NCBI GenBank assembly: GCA_037957365.1
Contig: JARHVA010002371.1
Span: 1,805,001 to 1,869,000 of the forward strand
Direction of reading: 5' to 3'
Length of the DNA stretch: 64,000 nucleotides
Source: Torreya grandis
Lineage: Eukaryota > Streptophyta > Pinopsida > Cupressales > Taxaceae
Below, piece after piece: positions 35,560-48,230 of this stretch. The position numbers and the translations under genes are program-made. Each line of letters opens with the position of its first letter. Within the stretch, counting starts at the first letter, position 1. A model generated the notes under the pieces. That model saw only the letters and a program-made list of their open reading frames with translations. It was not told the origin of the DNA and searched no databases.

Positions 35560-38500
35560 TCAAAGAAACCAAATTAGATGTTGCGGCCCTAAATTCCCCA
35601 GGCATTAGGAATTGGTCTAAACTCTTCTTCACCATAGAAGAACTACCACCTATTTCTAAATAGGAACAAATAATTGCCATAGTGAGCAAGAAGCACTATG
35701 ACCTAGCCAAAGTCTAGATGTTTGGCCTTCATCATGTTATTGCCAAACTTGAGGTACTACATTATATAGATGTCCTTACTCCTATCTTTGTTGATTGTAA
35801 GATCAATAATGAATGGATCATTTAGGAAGGGAATTATAAGATGATAGCTTATATTTCTCCTATAAATTTTGATTAATACTATAAGCTCCCAATCCTCCAC
35901 ATAGACTTGTCCAAAATCAAATAATGGACTAACACACATGACTTAGACATCGTTCTTAGACCCTGGTTGCACCAAGGACCCCATATCTTCAGGGAATTTG
36001 AGGGAAAGATCCCAATATTCCAATTTAGGAAGGGCATCAGAGTAATCATGACCCCATCAAACTAAGCAATGGGATCCCCCTTAACCACCTATGTGCATTT
36101 CATGGTAGAAGAAAAGCTCACCCCTCTAATTGGAGATTTGATTAGTGTTTTCTTGGCCAAGTAGTTCATTTCCATAAAAAAGAAGACATCTATAAATTCT
36201 ATATGATCTCATACCTACTGGATGCCCTAATTAACTCTATTAAATTCTTAGGGATTAGAAATTGGTCTCTTGAGGCCAAAACTACCATTTCCCACCATTA
36301 CTCCAAATTGCACATCTTTAAAGATAGGAATCATATGCAATGTATTTGTGATTGTGTCTACCTAGCCATAGTGGAGGCTATCACAGGTGTTCCCATGCCT
36401 AGGGTCCATCCACTGATCAATAAGTATGTAGAAATGATGGGTGACATCTAGTTCTATCCAAACTGCATAATTATCAAAATTGAGGGGATCATGTCCCAGC
36501 CTTACAGATTACTAGTGTATGTTCTTAGAAAGCTGGCTGAGCAAAAAATTATCTCCCAACTCATCCATGGCATTAATGGAATTTTCAAAGAAAAGAGGAA
36601 GGGTCTCCTCCACCCATTCCCTTTGATTATTGAAAGAACTATACTACAAGATTGGAAACAAGTTGAAACCATGTCTAAGTACTGAGACTCATTTGGGTTT
36701 CAATTGGATGAGCTCAAAATGTGGGATCCAAAGATCATATTAGGTAATAATTTGAAGGAGAAGAAGCTACCTAGGACTGAATACATGCATCATCTCAGTG
36801 TTCATGACACCATTTACATTAAGGCTAGGAATTATGAAGAGGTGTTGGCCAAGATTAAAGGGCACAACATCAAACTTGAACACAGATTGATAAAATATAA
36901 CAAGCCATTTAGAGAGGCATGATATATGTATCCTCTCTAGTATCACTTATTTCCTAGACCATCCGAGATGTCCCGTGAATATCCCCAAGTAAAACAACCA
37001 CAACTTCAAGGGTACGATGAACAAGGCTATGATAAGGATAAATTAGGAGAGAGGAAATTAGAAGAGAGACCTAGAGGAGGGCTCTCATCTTCAACACAAA
37101 CCCATCTCTAGTATCACTTATTTCTTAGACCATCTGAGATGTCCCATGAATATCCCCAAGTAGAACAACCATAACCTCAAGGGTAGGATGAACAAGGCTA
37201 TGACAAGGAGAAATTGGGAGAGAGGAAATTGGAAGAGAGACCTAGAGGAGGGACCTTATCTTCAACACAACCCCAAAGGCCACCTTCCCTTGTTGAATAC
37301 ATAGATATGATTTCCTTAGATCTAGATGAGACACTTGAGGGCACCCTCAAAGAACTTGAAGAGGCATATGAAATTGACAAGGAAGAAGAATAGTTTGAAG
37401 AGGCCCAAATCCAAGTAGGGGAGCATGGGGAGGATAAAGGAAAAGATCTTGCTCTTGACATGGTCCCAATAGATCCAAAAGAAAAGAGAAAAGATGATAT
37501 GGCACTAGTCCCTGTTGGGCCCAAAAGACCAAGGTTGACCCTCACACCCCTAACTAGTGAGATCAACCTATTTAGTGATGAATTCCCCATTCATATACCA
37601 GTCATCCCTGACTAGTTTATTTATGAGAAATTACAAAAGATTCCTTCTCTCTCACTCATGGGCACTCATAGAAGTTGCCAATATTGAAGTGCATGATGAC
37701 ATGAAGCCATGGATTAGGGATATTGTAAAAGAACAAGAAGAAATAAGAATTTTAGTTACTCCTGGACTAGAAGGTAAGAAAATAGATGCTCTAAGAGCAT
37801 CAAGAAACACAAATGTAGAGGTCCCAAAGCTTCTAAAATTCATAGGGTCATCCACCACTATGTAGTTTAATCTAGAGATAGCTAGATTAGAAAGGGTCAC
37901 CACCAAGATAGCCATGGTGGGATCTAAGGAATTCACCTTCCAAAAGGTGGAGCCCTTTTTAGGTCTAACCCCAATGGGAGGACATTAACTCAATGAGGCT
38001 ACTATACATGAAGAGGATGTTGAGAGATTGATTGAGGCTCAATCAGCTTAGGCAAAGGCTGAGGTCCAAGGGATGAAACAAAGGATTTAAAACTTGGAAA
38101 GAGAGAAGGAAAACCTAGAAACCTAGGCCATTTTTTTAGTCCCTAACACCATGATAGACATGTTTGAGGCCTCATTATTTGATATATTCAATTATATGAG
38201 TTCAATAAAGCTAAGGTAGGATGCCCTAAGCCAACAAGGTGAAGCAACCAGGGAGTTAATAGTAGAGTGGTAAAATGTAGAGACCCAAGTTAGGGATCTC
38301 ATTGACATTGTGATTAGGAATAAGATTCCTAAGTTTAGGACTATCAACTTAGCACATTTGAATAACATACTAGGGATAATAATAGACAAGGTCCAAGGTT
38401 TGATTACTTGGACAAAGAATGTGAACACATTTGTGGCAGATGATAAAATATTGATCATTAGAATTGAGTAGCTCTTAGGGACCATGTTGGTAAATCCTAT

Positions 38501-38817
38501 CAAGACCATTGCAATTAGAATCATTGATGATGCTAAATTCAAACACAGGGTCACTTTGGTCATGCAGTTATTTAAGACCAAAATCCAGGGCCAGTCTAAA
38601 AGGGACAACAAAAGAATTTTAAACATGATTTTCATAGTAGAAAAAAAAATTATAGAGGTAAGGAGCATAAAGGAAGCCATGGATAGGGATGACCAAGACT
38701 TGGATGACTTGACTGATCAAGAAGAGGTTTGCCTAATGAATCTAGCTGTGGACATAGAGCTCATAAAGGACCAACACCAAAAGGTAATGGAGCTTCTACA
38801 AAATCAATAAGGGGACC
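35560..38817 (+). pseudogene. Long coding relic of unknown family with coiled-coil-like tail
   Basis: About 1000 codons of largely coherent plus-strand frame, broken by some 20 stops and two or three frame changes (near 36180 and 37660). The N-terminal part is a mixed globular sequence (for example GIRNWSKLFFTIEELPP near 35600, AIVEAITGVPMPRVHPL near 36365-36415, DELKMWDPKIILG near 36707). A proline- and acid-rich middle (36940-37550) includes an in-frame 171-bp duplication. The C-terminal third (37990-38817) is rich in Glu, Lys, Ile and Leu, with a coiled-coil look, ending in MELLQNQ and a stop. I do not recognise it. A gag-like protein of a non-autonomous LTR element or a captured plant gene are both possible. 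Confidence 0.5.
36941..37282 (+). repeat. In-frame 171-bp tandem duplication inside the unknown relic
   Basis: 36941-37111 and 37112-37282 align end to end with a modest number of substitutions. 171 bp is 57 codons, so the duplication kept the reading frame. The unit encodes a segment rich in Pro, Gln, Glu and Arg (for example PSEMSREYPQ and GERKLEERPRGG). Confidence 0.88.
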
Positions 38818-39700
38818 TTCGACAATGGGCCCACCCAGTAGTTAATATTCCTTTTAAACATTGTAATATTTAGAATATGAATATTCTTTTGTAACGCATA
38901 TGCTAGTTTATTATCATATTGCCCCTGAGTCAATCTAATTGTGAAGAACAAGTGTATTTTAGAACTTTTAAGGATAGTTGTCCTTATATTTTATATTCAT
39001 GTATATTATAACTGATTGATGCACTAACTTGTCTTTCTATAAAAGGCATGTATCACCATCTTGTAAAGGGAGAGAATTTTGAGCAAATTTTTTACACTTG
39101 AAGCAATTAATATAATCAAGTAATTTTGCAAAGATTGTCCATATTTAATATGTTAATTGCTAAGATATCTTTTCTCTCAATTGCTAATTTATGTATTAAT
39201 CTTGAATAGTTTATTTAAATTCTGGGTTACATTTTCTAATCACAGGGTTTCTAATTTGTGCATATGCTAGATTAGTTGGAGGATCTTGGGATTTGCTTCA
39301 CTTCATTTTGCTCTATATTTAGATGTGGAATGCTATTTGATTATAGTAGTAAATATTTAAAAGTAGACCTGGTTCTTACTTGTGATTCTTTACATTATCC
39401 TTTGAAGTTTGCCTGGTATATAGTGGAATTTGAGCTTAGGCTATTTTTCATTGTATATTAGTTTTGAATGCATACTCAGTTGTAATTGATGTTGTCATGA
39501 TATTTGAAACCAAGATTAGTAATCACTCATTCTCTTTTTTGCCTTATCCTTCTCTTTGCTCCTTTTTATACCAGATCACTATAGTTTAAGCTTCATTATA
39601 AATAACCACTTAGATTAGTTTGTAGCTTAGGTCTAGGTCATAATTCACCAAGTATTAACATAGATTTTCTATAATTCATAAAGAACAGACCATGATGGCT
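38818..39700 (+). promoter_or_regulatory. Region with LTR- or promoter-like features after the unknown relic
   Basis: Just after the stop, AATAAGGGGACC is a purine-rich tract. Further on, a TATA-type CTATAAAAGG lies at about 39037-39046. This could be the start of a 3' LTR for the preceding relic, but it does not match the LTR-like region at 32.4-32.7 kb. No gene is seen in the remainder. A short frame at 39276-39461 has no recognised domain. Confidence 0.3.
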
Positions 39701-41580
39701 CCTAACCATCATTCATCATAAATTTGTTGAACACCAATACATATTTTTGCCACTATTTCACCATAGGTGACATCAAGTTTCCACAACCTACTACTCATTC
39801 TCTAAATTCAATGAATTCTAAAATGAGAAGTGTTCTTTGAACACTAAGAAACCCTATGGTACACTTAGAGGCATCAACAAGTTTGACAATCAATTTTGGG
39901 TGTGTTATGAAAATTTTAGTGGTCATAAATTCACTTTATAAGTCACCATTTAGGAATTTTTATGATTTTATGCTGACCTAAGTCATAAAAAATTTATTCA
40001 AAGCTTGATCAAGGGTGAAAATAAAATTTTGTATTGTCAATCTTTTTTAAGGTAGGGTTTCACATTAGGGGTTGAGGCAAGGATTCCAAAACTTTGAGAA
40101 AAAACTTCTAAAAAATAGGAAATTGAGTCATAAATGGGAATAGATGGATATTTTGTTCTAGGGCTTTCTTTTACAAATCAAAAGGTGAGCCAAATTCAAC
40201 TTGAGTATAGTGTGTAAAACATATAGTCTGATATGACCAAAATATATCACTAATTGGATAAGATCATATAAACACTCGATAAAAGTTTGAATTTATAATT
40301 ACATTCAAAAAATTAGACACAGTTCACTAATTCATAGCCCAACTAGTTTGAAAATTTTGTCTAGATAAATATAAACCTAAATATAATAAAACCTTTGCCT
40401 TTGACTAGTTTCCATTTGGGGCCATGAAATGTGATGCCAAAAGTGGACATCTTTTATGGGAAAGATAATGTATCCTAGAACAACCAAATGGAGAATTATT
40501 TTATGCACATCAAATCCCATGTAGATAAAAGGTGACAATGGAATCTTTATATTTATAACCTTATCAATTGATTTGGTATTTATAATGTCAGTTGGTTAGT
40601 TTTTGCTAATGAATTACTTCATCTAGTTGGCAAAACTATGCCAAATAGGATCTATCGAGGATTATATTCAATAGATTTTGAATCTATCCATGTAAGTGAA
40701 GATAATCATAGACTAAAATTTGAATGACTTGTTTATTGGTGGGCTCAAAGATTACATACCACATGAGGTTTGTATGCTTAATCCAAGTTATATATATGAG
40801 GCTATTGTCATGGCACACACATCAGAGGAGATGGATCTAGTCACCAAAAGGCATCCATTTAAAAGTACAAAAGATAAGAACACCCCCTCATAGTCATTTC
40901 CTTAGCCTACTAGAATGAATCCTAAAAAAATTGAAGAGAAGAGGGCAAAAAGGTTATGAACTAACTATGATAGGATGTATAGTCAAAGACGTGTGTAAAA
41001 AATAATCTTTCATATGTTGAAAGTTCTAATGAAGAATAAGAGGATGAAGACATAACATTGGAGGCTCATGAAGAGATAGGTTAAGAATCATAAGGAGCCC
41101 AAACAAATAATTTTTGTCATGCACTTTCATGCATTAACACTCCTTAAACCCTCATGATAGTGTGTTTTTTGAAAAAAATAAGGTTACAATATTGATTGAC
41201 ATGGGTAATACTCATAATGTCATAAAAATTAAATTATATATGCACCTAAACTATTTTATCTATCAATATCTGGAGTTTAAAAACATGATTGTAGATGGTG
41301 GCATAGTCAGATGTTCTAGGAAATTCCATATTACTAAACTATCCATGGGAAAATGTCTACTAGATATCCCTATGTTTTCCATTCCTATGGGTGGAGTAGA
41401 CATTATATAGGGAGCCCAATTGATAAATACCTTAGGAACAATTAAGATTAATTCCCAAGAGTTATTCATGCGTTTCCATTATGAGGGTAATAAAATTTAA
41501 CTATGTGAGTTAATGCAAAGTCCCCACAATTGATGAGTTTTCATTAGATGTATAATATTCTAAAAAAGGGATTAGATGGT
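39701..41580 (+). pseudogene. Gypsy gag-protease fragment
   Basis: The gag core appears near 40720-40840 with NDLFIGGLKDYIPHEV and then EAIVMAHTSEEMD. A zinc-binding relic lies near 40935-41000 (EEKRAKRL, stop, TNYDRMYSQRR), where the Cys residues are lost. A retropepsin region follows at 41162-41410 (VTILIDMGNTHNVIKIKL, with the usual S/T-G changed to M-G). This is the same gag-protease layout as the chromovirus at 25.4 kb. RT is absent: the relic stops near 41580. Confidence 0.75.
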
Positions 41581-42248
41581 GTAGACACCTAAATTCCATC
41601 ACATTTAGTTTCATAATTAAATTCACTAAATATCAACATAATTACCTAATTTATTTACTAAATCATCATTCAAATTATAGATTTCATTCTAAGTTCACTA
41701 ATATAGTTTTTCCTCCCAATTTGAAATGGTTAATTTAAATTAATTAACTAATCCTTTTCTAATTAATCATACACATAAAATTACATAAAATTAATTAATA
41801 ATTTTAATTTCCAAGTTACCAAACCACATCCATATTCTCTCTACTAAAAGGATGAGTCACCCAACCATCTCTATAATTATCTCAACCAAGTGTTGAGTTA
41901 TCCAACCAACTCCTTAAAACATGAAACTACCATGGCGAGCCATTTAATTATCTTGACTGATTCCTAAGAATATTTCAACTACCAACTAAATTTTCTCACC
42001 TTTATCAACCACTTAAGGAATTGGTCTTCTCCACTTAGATGAGGACTCAAATCTATCCATACAAAAATCAAGGGATTTAATAATTCAAGATTAAATTTGA
42101 CCATCCATTTCCCATGTGAGAGGTTTGTAAATTGACGTGTTTTCTCCATGCTAAAAAATCCAATCATCAATCTATCAAATTGATATCAAATTTTCTATTG
42201 AGCATCATCTTATGAATCAATATCATCTAATGAAGTGCTATTGAACTT
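41581..42248. other. AT-rich spacer, no gene seen
   Basis: Nothing recognised apart from a short minus-strand frame (42170-41979) without a domain. It borders the LTR at 42249. Confidence 0.5.
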
Positions 42249-42676
42249 TGTAAATCTAGTTTAGATTATTAAAACTAAACACACATAATAATAGAGATTC
42301 ATAAAAGACACAAATACATACTAGAATATTATACCATGAAATCTTATTTTCTAAATAATAATTCATTTGAGATATCCAATTCATTCATCTCACTATGTTA
42401 TGAGAGATACAAGTTTATAAATGACTTTCATCCCCTATTACAAAGGAATCAATCCTTATTAATGAAAACTAAGCCATCCCCATAATATCTCTATCTCTAT
42501 CCCATATATCTTTCACAATATATCCCATCCATTTATTCCCTCAATTTATCTAATATATGTGAGTTCGTTTACCAATAAAATAACTCACCTTATTATAATG
42601 ACATTCACACACACTTAATTTAACTAATTACAAATTCATAGCTTAAACATGTAAGCACTAAGCTATTTTCCTAACA
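42249..42676 (-). repeat. 428-bp LTR (3' LTR of a minus-strand element)
   Basis: A second copy of the same length lies at 60216-60643. The minus strand starts TGTTAGGAAAATAGC and ends ...CTAGATTTACA, so the ends are TG...CA. Directly upstream on the minus strand is CACTAGGGGAAA, a good polypurine tract, so this is a 3' LTR with its internal region to the right (42677-43474, resuming at 49720). Confidence 0.75.
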
Positions 42677-42786
42677 TTTCCCCTAGTGAAAACATAGGGA
42701 AAACATTATCTTGTACTACAACATGTCACCTTTGCTTGCTCATGATCTGGATGTTTTTACAAGTGGTTGACCAACAGTTAAAACAA

Positions 42787-42960
42787 GATGGTTTTGACAA
42801 GGATTGACCAACAACCTCAAATCAAATAGGATGGTTTTGACCAATATTGACGAACAACCTCAAATCAAATAATATGGTTTTGACTAGGATTGACCAACAA
42901 ACTCAAATCAAATAGGATGGTTTTACATGTGGTTAACCAACAACCATAATATCATGACTC
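42787..42960 (+). repeat. 43-bp minisatellite, about four copies
   Basis: The phrase GATGGTTTTGACnAGGATTGA recurs at 42787, 42830, 42873 and 42916, exactly 43 bp apart, with a few substitutions per copy. It lies between the gag relic and the polypurine tract of the minus-strand LTR element. Confidence 0.85.
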
Positions 42961-43099
42961 TAAATTATTTTGATTGGATCTCATCACTATATTACATCAT
43001 GGAATAATACATGGAAAATATGATCACTTATTTAAACATTTGGACATGAAAACTACTTATGTTCTTATTCTCTAACACATCATAGTGAAAAATAAACAC

Positions 43100-43474
43100 A
43101 CAACTAAAAAAACATGCCACAACAACATTATGTGGTCCTATTACTTGTGGCTAATGAGAGGACGTTGAAAGTATCCCTTCCTTCATTGCCTCTATACTCT
43201 TACTGATGGTTAAAAAATGGGCTTACTCTCCATCACTTGGATAAGAAGAGTTAGCAGTACTACTTTACTCAACAAGTATATCCTTTTGATTCAATTTTTC
43301 ATTTATGAGATCCTTTGTTCTTTAAATTTAATTAATCAAAATATGTCTTGAATGCTTATAATAAAGACAAATGTGTTTATTTCTTGAATTCTTAGTCTTT
43401 GACATACGTTTGAAAGTAACATTTTTATTTTTTGAGTGCTTACATTTATTTTGATTTTGTTCTAACTCTATCTT
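43100..43474 (-). pseudogene. Retroelement gag C-terminal relic with decayed zinc knuckle
   Basis: The minus strand from 43474 reads KIELEQNQNKCKHSKNKN, then a CCHC-like KHICLYYKHSRHIL segment near 43380-43340 with two of the four ligands lost. A Ser- and Glu-rich tail follows. The reading continues on the other side of the inserted copia element at 49720 and upward, where the minus strand reads LTLKKKR into the junction. The owner is the element that ends with the 42249-42676 LTR. Only gag-like coding is seen, so it may be non-autonomous or truncated. Confidence 0.5.
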
Positions 43475-44026
43475 TGTTGGTGTATTTATTTGCTTTATTA
43501 CATTTACTTGTATTTATTATTTATTTTGATACACTAATAAATTATTGTAATTAGTTTATTATGTTTATTAATAATTTTCATCATATAAGATAAGCTTACT
43601 TAACTAGTAGTCAACTTGGACACCTATCTTGTTATAGTGGAGTTTCACTCCACTATTCATGATAAGATAGGATAATATTGCTTAACTAGTCTTCAACTTG
43701 TGTTAATCATTTATATAAGTTGGACACCTATCTTGTTAGTGTGGAGTTGCACTCCACTATTCTTGTAGTTAGATATCAGTTGAACTACATGTGTTGTGTG
43801 AGTTCCTTGACCTTTATCATGCACACTTTTCTCTATATAAGCAATGGCTATTTGTGTTTTTTACATCAGATTAATATTGAATTATCATAGTAATTCATCA
43901 TATTGGAGTTATTTATTCATTTTTATTATTGTCTTGGATATATAGCTATTGTTTATTATTATTAATGTTTTATCTCTTATTTATGCTTTCTATTAGATTC
44001 ATTAGATCCTGTAGTTAATTATAACA
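43475..44026 (+). repeat. 5' LTR of the 43.5-kb copia element
   Basis: 552 bp, starting TGTTGGTGTATTTATTTG and ending TTATAACA. A TATA box (CTCTATATAAGC) lies at about 43831-43842 and is conserved near 49531-49542 in the partner LTR. Two shorter GTGGAGTT(T/G)CACTCCACT hairpin-like stretches occur within it. Confidence 0.92.
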
Positions 44027-44038
44027 TGGTACCAGAGC
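44027..44038 (+). other. Primer-binding site (TGGTACCAGAGC)
   Basis: Directly after the LTR-ending ACA, one base from TGGTATCAGAGC, the initiator Met-tRNA site. The roughly 950 bp that follow, to about 44980, are leader without coding. Confidence 0.8.
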
Positions 44039-44979
44039 TATCTTGAATCTATAGATTGTTAAATATTTAAGATAAAAATATCTAGTTATAAGATTAGTTT
44101 TTTTATTTTGTATATATGCACAAATTAGAGCTTTGTAGAGAATTTTTGAGCTCACCATTGAGTTCAGAGTGCCTAAGATAGTCAAAATCATCTACAACTT
44201 TATCCAAATTGGGCACAAGAGATGAAACTGGCATGGGTTTGATTTAAAAGCACCATGACCTAATCTAGTGGGTACCTAAAAATTAAAGCATTTATGAGCA
44301 AAATGGACCTCACGGTTGTGTTTGAAAGACACCAAAACCTACAGATCCATATAAAATTTATCCAATTTAGACACAGTCACCTAGAAGACAAAATTTTTTT
44401 GCTCTCAGGTATGGCTATATGAACTATGCAAACCAAAAAAAAATTTGGTAGGCCTCACGTATCAGTAGGTATATTTGAAAGGTCAACTTCAGGAGCCTAC
44501 CATTTGAAAATCAAGAGGTATTTTTGAGTGATTGTTTTTTGAAATAGCTTAAAAATTTCATGTTCTTCATTGTTGTACTTTCAATTTTTTCTAGATTTTT
44601 CCATATTTTTTAAAAATTTATATTAATCTACAACAACTCTTGCTTGTCCTCATTTTTACAACTTCAGAGGTTCGGTCATAACTTTCACATACGACCTCGT
44701 ATTGAGGTTCCATTTTTTTTGAGTTAATATTTTTTTGAGAACAACACATCGGTGTAGAAAGTTTTGTAATAAAGTTCATATTTTTTGTAATTTTAGACTA
44801 GAGGGCCTAATTGAGATTTTTGTAAACTAGAAAAATTATAATCCAACCTTATAATTGAAATCAATTATAAAGTGCCAAAAAAATACTTGCTGGGTGGGAT
44901 AAAACTAAGTAATTTAGGGGGGTTTTGTGGTGTGTTCTATATTTTGATTTTTGCTTTGTGACGGTTTATTTCCAATTGC

Positions 44980-45910
44980 ATCATGTGGAATCCTAAGTTT
45001 CCACTATTAACAACATAAAACTATAACACATGGAAATAGAATGCTTAGAATCTATTAATAATGATAGGATATATGTCTTACATAACAACTCTTCTTACTC
45101 CACCTATTGATGCAAAAGAGTTACAACACTTTCTCTTTAAAACTACAACGGTAATTGGATGCATTTGGTCTTACATGTCTTTAGATTTGAATTTCCATCT
45201 TGACAAATGTACAACTCTAAAAAAGGATTGGGATAAATTAGCATCATTATTTAGAAAAATAGATGAGGTTCGTGGTTACCAAATTGACAATGAACTCATT
45301 AGTTTGGATCCTAATAATTATGCTACAATACAAGACTACATCACTAAAGTCATAGATCTTAGAGCACAACTTTTTGAATGTAAAATTGATAAAAAGGATA
45401 TTCAGTTAATTTTTAGTGCCTTACACAAATTAGGTCCTGAATATTTATCCTTTGTCTCTAGCTTTCAGACTCATAGGCTCACATTGGGCACATCTTATCA
45501 AATTCCCACCTTTGAGGTATTCTCTGAGATTCTAATGGATAAAGAAGAAAAGTTAATAGCTATGGGTCTAATCAAGTCATCCAAATCTCAAGCTCTAATT
45601 TCAAATCAACCTCATCATAAGTAAGTTTTAACATCAACATCAAATACAGGTTCAAGTAAAAAGAAGTAGAATAATCAGAATAAGTCACAGAAAGATAAGA
45701 ATAAAGGGCAACAATCTTCCTCACAAGGAGATTATAAATCCACTAATAAGAAAGGGGATTCAAAAAATAGGAATGACACTCCTTGCCCTTATTTTAAAAA
45801 GGGGTTTCATAGTGAACAAGATTGTTGGAAGAAAGAGATTGATGACCTTAAGGGTCTTCTCAAAAAGTATAACATCAATCAATCAAAGGATTTTTTCACT
45901 CTTTCAAATT
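44980..45910 (+). pseudogene. Copia gag with zinc-knuckle relic
   Basis: Gag forms the particle that carries element RNA. The largest open piece is 45061-45624 and has a UBN2-type gag core (for example KDWDKLASLF, NYATIQDYITKVIDLRAQL and ILMDKEEKLI). A Ser/Lys-rich linker then leads to a knuckle at about 45781-45830 (CPYFKKGFHSEQDCW) in which the second Cys is Phe. Upstream, NYNTWK near 45010-45030 is in frame but followed by stops. The end is frameshifted relative to the protease. Confidence 0.85.
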
Positions 45911-46560
45911 CATGGAAGGAAAAGCTATGGCACTAGTTGCACTAAAAAAATTTCCCAAGTCATGGGTAATTGACTCAGTTGATTTGCACCATATGGGTTC
46001 TGATCAAGAACAATTTTTTGGATTAGAATCAAGTTTCTTGCCTCATATTCTCATAGGTGATGATTATAAAATAGATGTTATAAAAAAATGTACAATTGAT
46101 GTTGATAGTGGTGTATTTGAGGATGTCCTTTGTGTTCTAGAGTTATCAACTAACCTTCTCTCTATCTACCAAATCACTCACTTTGATACTAGTAGGAAAT
46201 TTGAGTTCACACCTGATTCTATATCAATCAAAAAATTTGAGGATAATGCCTTAGTTGTAGTGGTAAAAGTCAATAATAATACTTGACTTTATTCATTCTC
46301 CCACTTTGTGTCTCAGTCTTCTTTTACAGCTTTGCTCTCACACACTGATTCAGTGAGCAAGCTATGGCATGAGCGGTTTGGTCATTTGAACTACTGCTAT
46401 TTACAACAACTTAGTCAGCAAGAGATGGTTACATGACTTCCACAGATTCAATTTTTAGGGGGTGTATGTCATGATTGTGCCTTAGGCAAACATCCAGAGG
46501 ATAATTTTGATAAAAACAAGGCTTGGAGGGCTACAAAGTCCTCAAACTTTTTCATAGTGA
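45911..46560 (+). pseudogene. Copia protease and GAG-pre-integrase region
   Basis: WVIDSVDLHHMGSD near 45964-46005 is the protease active-site region, with the Gly of the D-S-G triad changed to Val. LSTNLLSIYQITHF follows near 46140-46180. A GAG-pre-integrase motif reads LWHERFGHLNY near 46360-46395 and CHDCALGKHPED near 46470-46505. Stops after about 46284 and a frame change separate it from integrase. Confidence 0.82.
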
Positions 46561-47230
46561 TTTAGTGAGTCCATTACCTACTTTATATTTTAATAAAACC
46601 TGATATGTTCTCACATTTATTAATGACTATTCCAGATATACTTGGGTTTATTTTCTAAAACTCAAAAGTGAAGTATTTGATAGATTTCTAGAGTTAAAAG
46701 CTCTCATAGAGAAACAATTTGGGAAGTATGTCAAGATTCTCTGCACAGATAATGGGAGGCAATATGTGAACAACAAGTTTGAACAATTATATGCTCTTCA
46801 AGTAATTGATCTTTAACATTCAGTTGCATACACACCTCAACAGAATGGTGTAGCAAAGAAGAAGAATAAATTATTAAAAGAGATGGCAAGTTGTATAATT
46901 CATGCAAAATCATTAGTACCTAAGTACTAAGTGGAAGCGATTATTTTTGATGCATATATATAAAATAGAGTTCCTCACAAAGCTTTAAAGGGGATAACAC
47001 CTCTTGAATCTTGGTGCAATAGGAATCCAAATGTGTATCATTTCAGAGTCTTTGACAGTTCAACATGGGCTCACATACCTTCAAACAAGCACCGTGCTTT
47101 AGAATAATAAAGCCAAACTTGCATATTTGTGGGATATCCTAATGGTGTTAAGGGATATCGGCTCATTGATCTAGATTCACATGAGTTTATTATATCAAGA
47201 AGTGTTTACTTTGAAGAAAGTCCTTCATAA
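46561..47230 (+). pseudogene. Copia integrase
   Basis: The rve core reads [17 protein letters not shown] near 46640-46685, a TDNGRQY segment near 46745-46765 for the second Asp, and HSVAYTPQQNGVAKKKN near 46818-46865, where the usual Glu after NGVA is Lys, so the third catalytic residue is lost. A C-terminal FVGYPNGVKGYRLIDLDSHEF segment near 47120-47185 is typical of the copia integrase end. Frame changes and stops are present. Confidence 0.85.
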
Positions 47231-47519
47231 TTATCTTTTAATATTTATCATTCTTCTTCCAATAAAGAATTAGATAGTAGTGATGATGATATTACTATTT
47301 CTTCTACTCATAGAGATGATGAGGTAATACCTCCTCAACAGGGTTTAGTAGGGCATGTTCCTCTTCCTCCTCTAGATCCTCACCCATTGATGCCTTTATG
47401 GGATAGATAGACTTTAACAGATGTAGACCCTCTTGTTAGGAATCCATCAGATAGAAGGAGAAGATGATCACAACATGATCTTCCACATTCCTACATTGCC
47501 ATAGATTTTGATCCATAAT

Positions 47520-48230
47520 TTTTTTAGGCAGCTATAGGGATAGTTGAGTGGGATTCAACAATGGAAGAAGAGTATGACTCATTGATTAGGAACAACACTT
47601 GGGATCTTGTTCTTCTTCCTAAGGGAAGAAAATTAGTATGATGTAGGTGGATATATCAGACTAAGTTTGTAGCAGATGGAAATATTGATAAGTAATAAGC
47701 ATGCTTAGTGGCCAAAGGTTTTTCCCAAGTAGAAGGCATTGATTATACAAAAACATTTGTGCCTGTTGCTAAGATGAATTTCATTCACGTGATACTAGCT
47801 ATTGGTACAACTCATGGTTGGGCTATATATCAGATGGATGTGAAGAACACATTTCTTCATGGGGATCTTCATGAGGAGATATATATGGAGCAGCCATAGG
47901 GGTTCATTCAGAATTTTTCATTGGTGTGCCACTTTCAGAAGTCTCTCTATGGTCTAAAACAAGCCCCTAGGCTTGGTATTTCAAGATGGACACATTTATT
48001 CTCTTAGTTGGGTTCTTGAGATGTCACTCAGATCTGAATGTCTACATTCTATGGCAGGAGGATTCACTATTATACTTATTTCTTTATGTTGATGATCTCA
48101 ATGTTATAGGGAGCACAACATTCATCATTATTAGTGTTAAGACTACACTTCATGATAGGTTTTCTATGACAGATATGGGCCTATTGTACTATTTTCTTTG
48201 GATTCAGATATCAGTCTTTTTTTAGGATTA
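47520..48230 (+). pseudogene. Copia reverse transcriptase
   Basis: Reads MEEEYDSLIRNNTWDLV near 47563-47610, then VAKGFSQVEGIDYTKTF in the open piece 47708-47899 with MDVKNTFLHGDL and EEIYMEQP. FQKSLYGLKQAP lies near 47935-47970 and the catalytic FLYVDDLNVIGS near 48080-48115. This is the standard copia RT order. TAG and TAA stops and at least one frameshift (near 47970) inactivate it. Confidence 0.88.

Noticed and set aside
32391..39700. 32.4-32.7 kb and 38.8-39.7 kb as an LTR pair around the unknown relic
   Set aside because: Both have a TATA box and LTR-like context, but their sequences do not match each other by eye.
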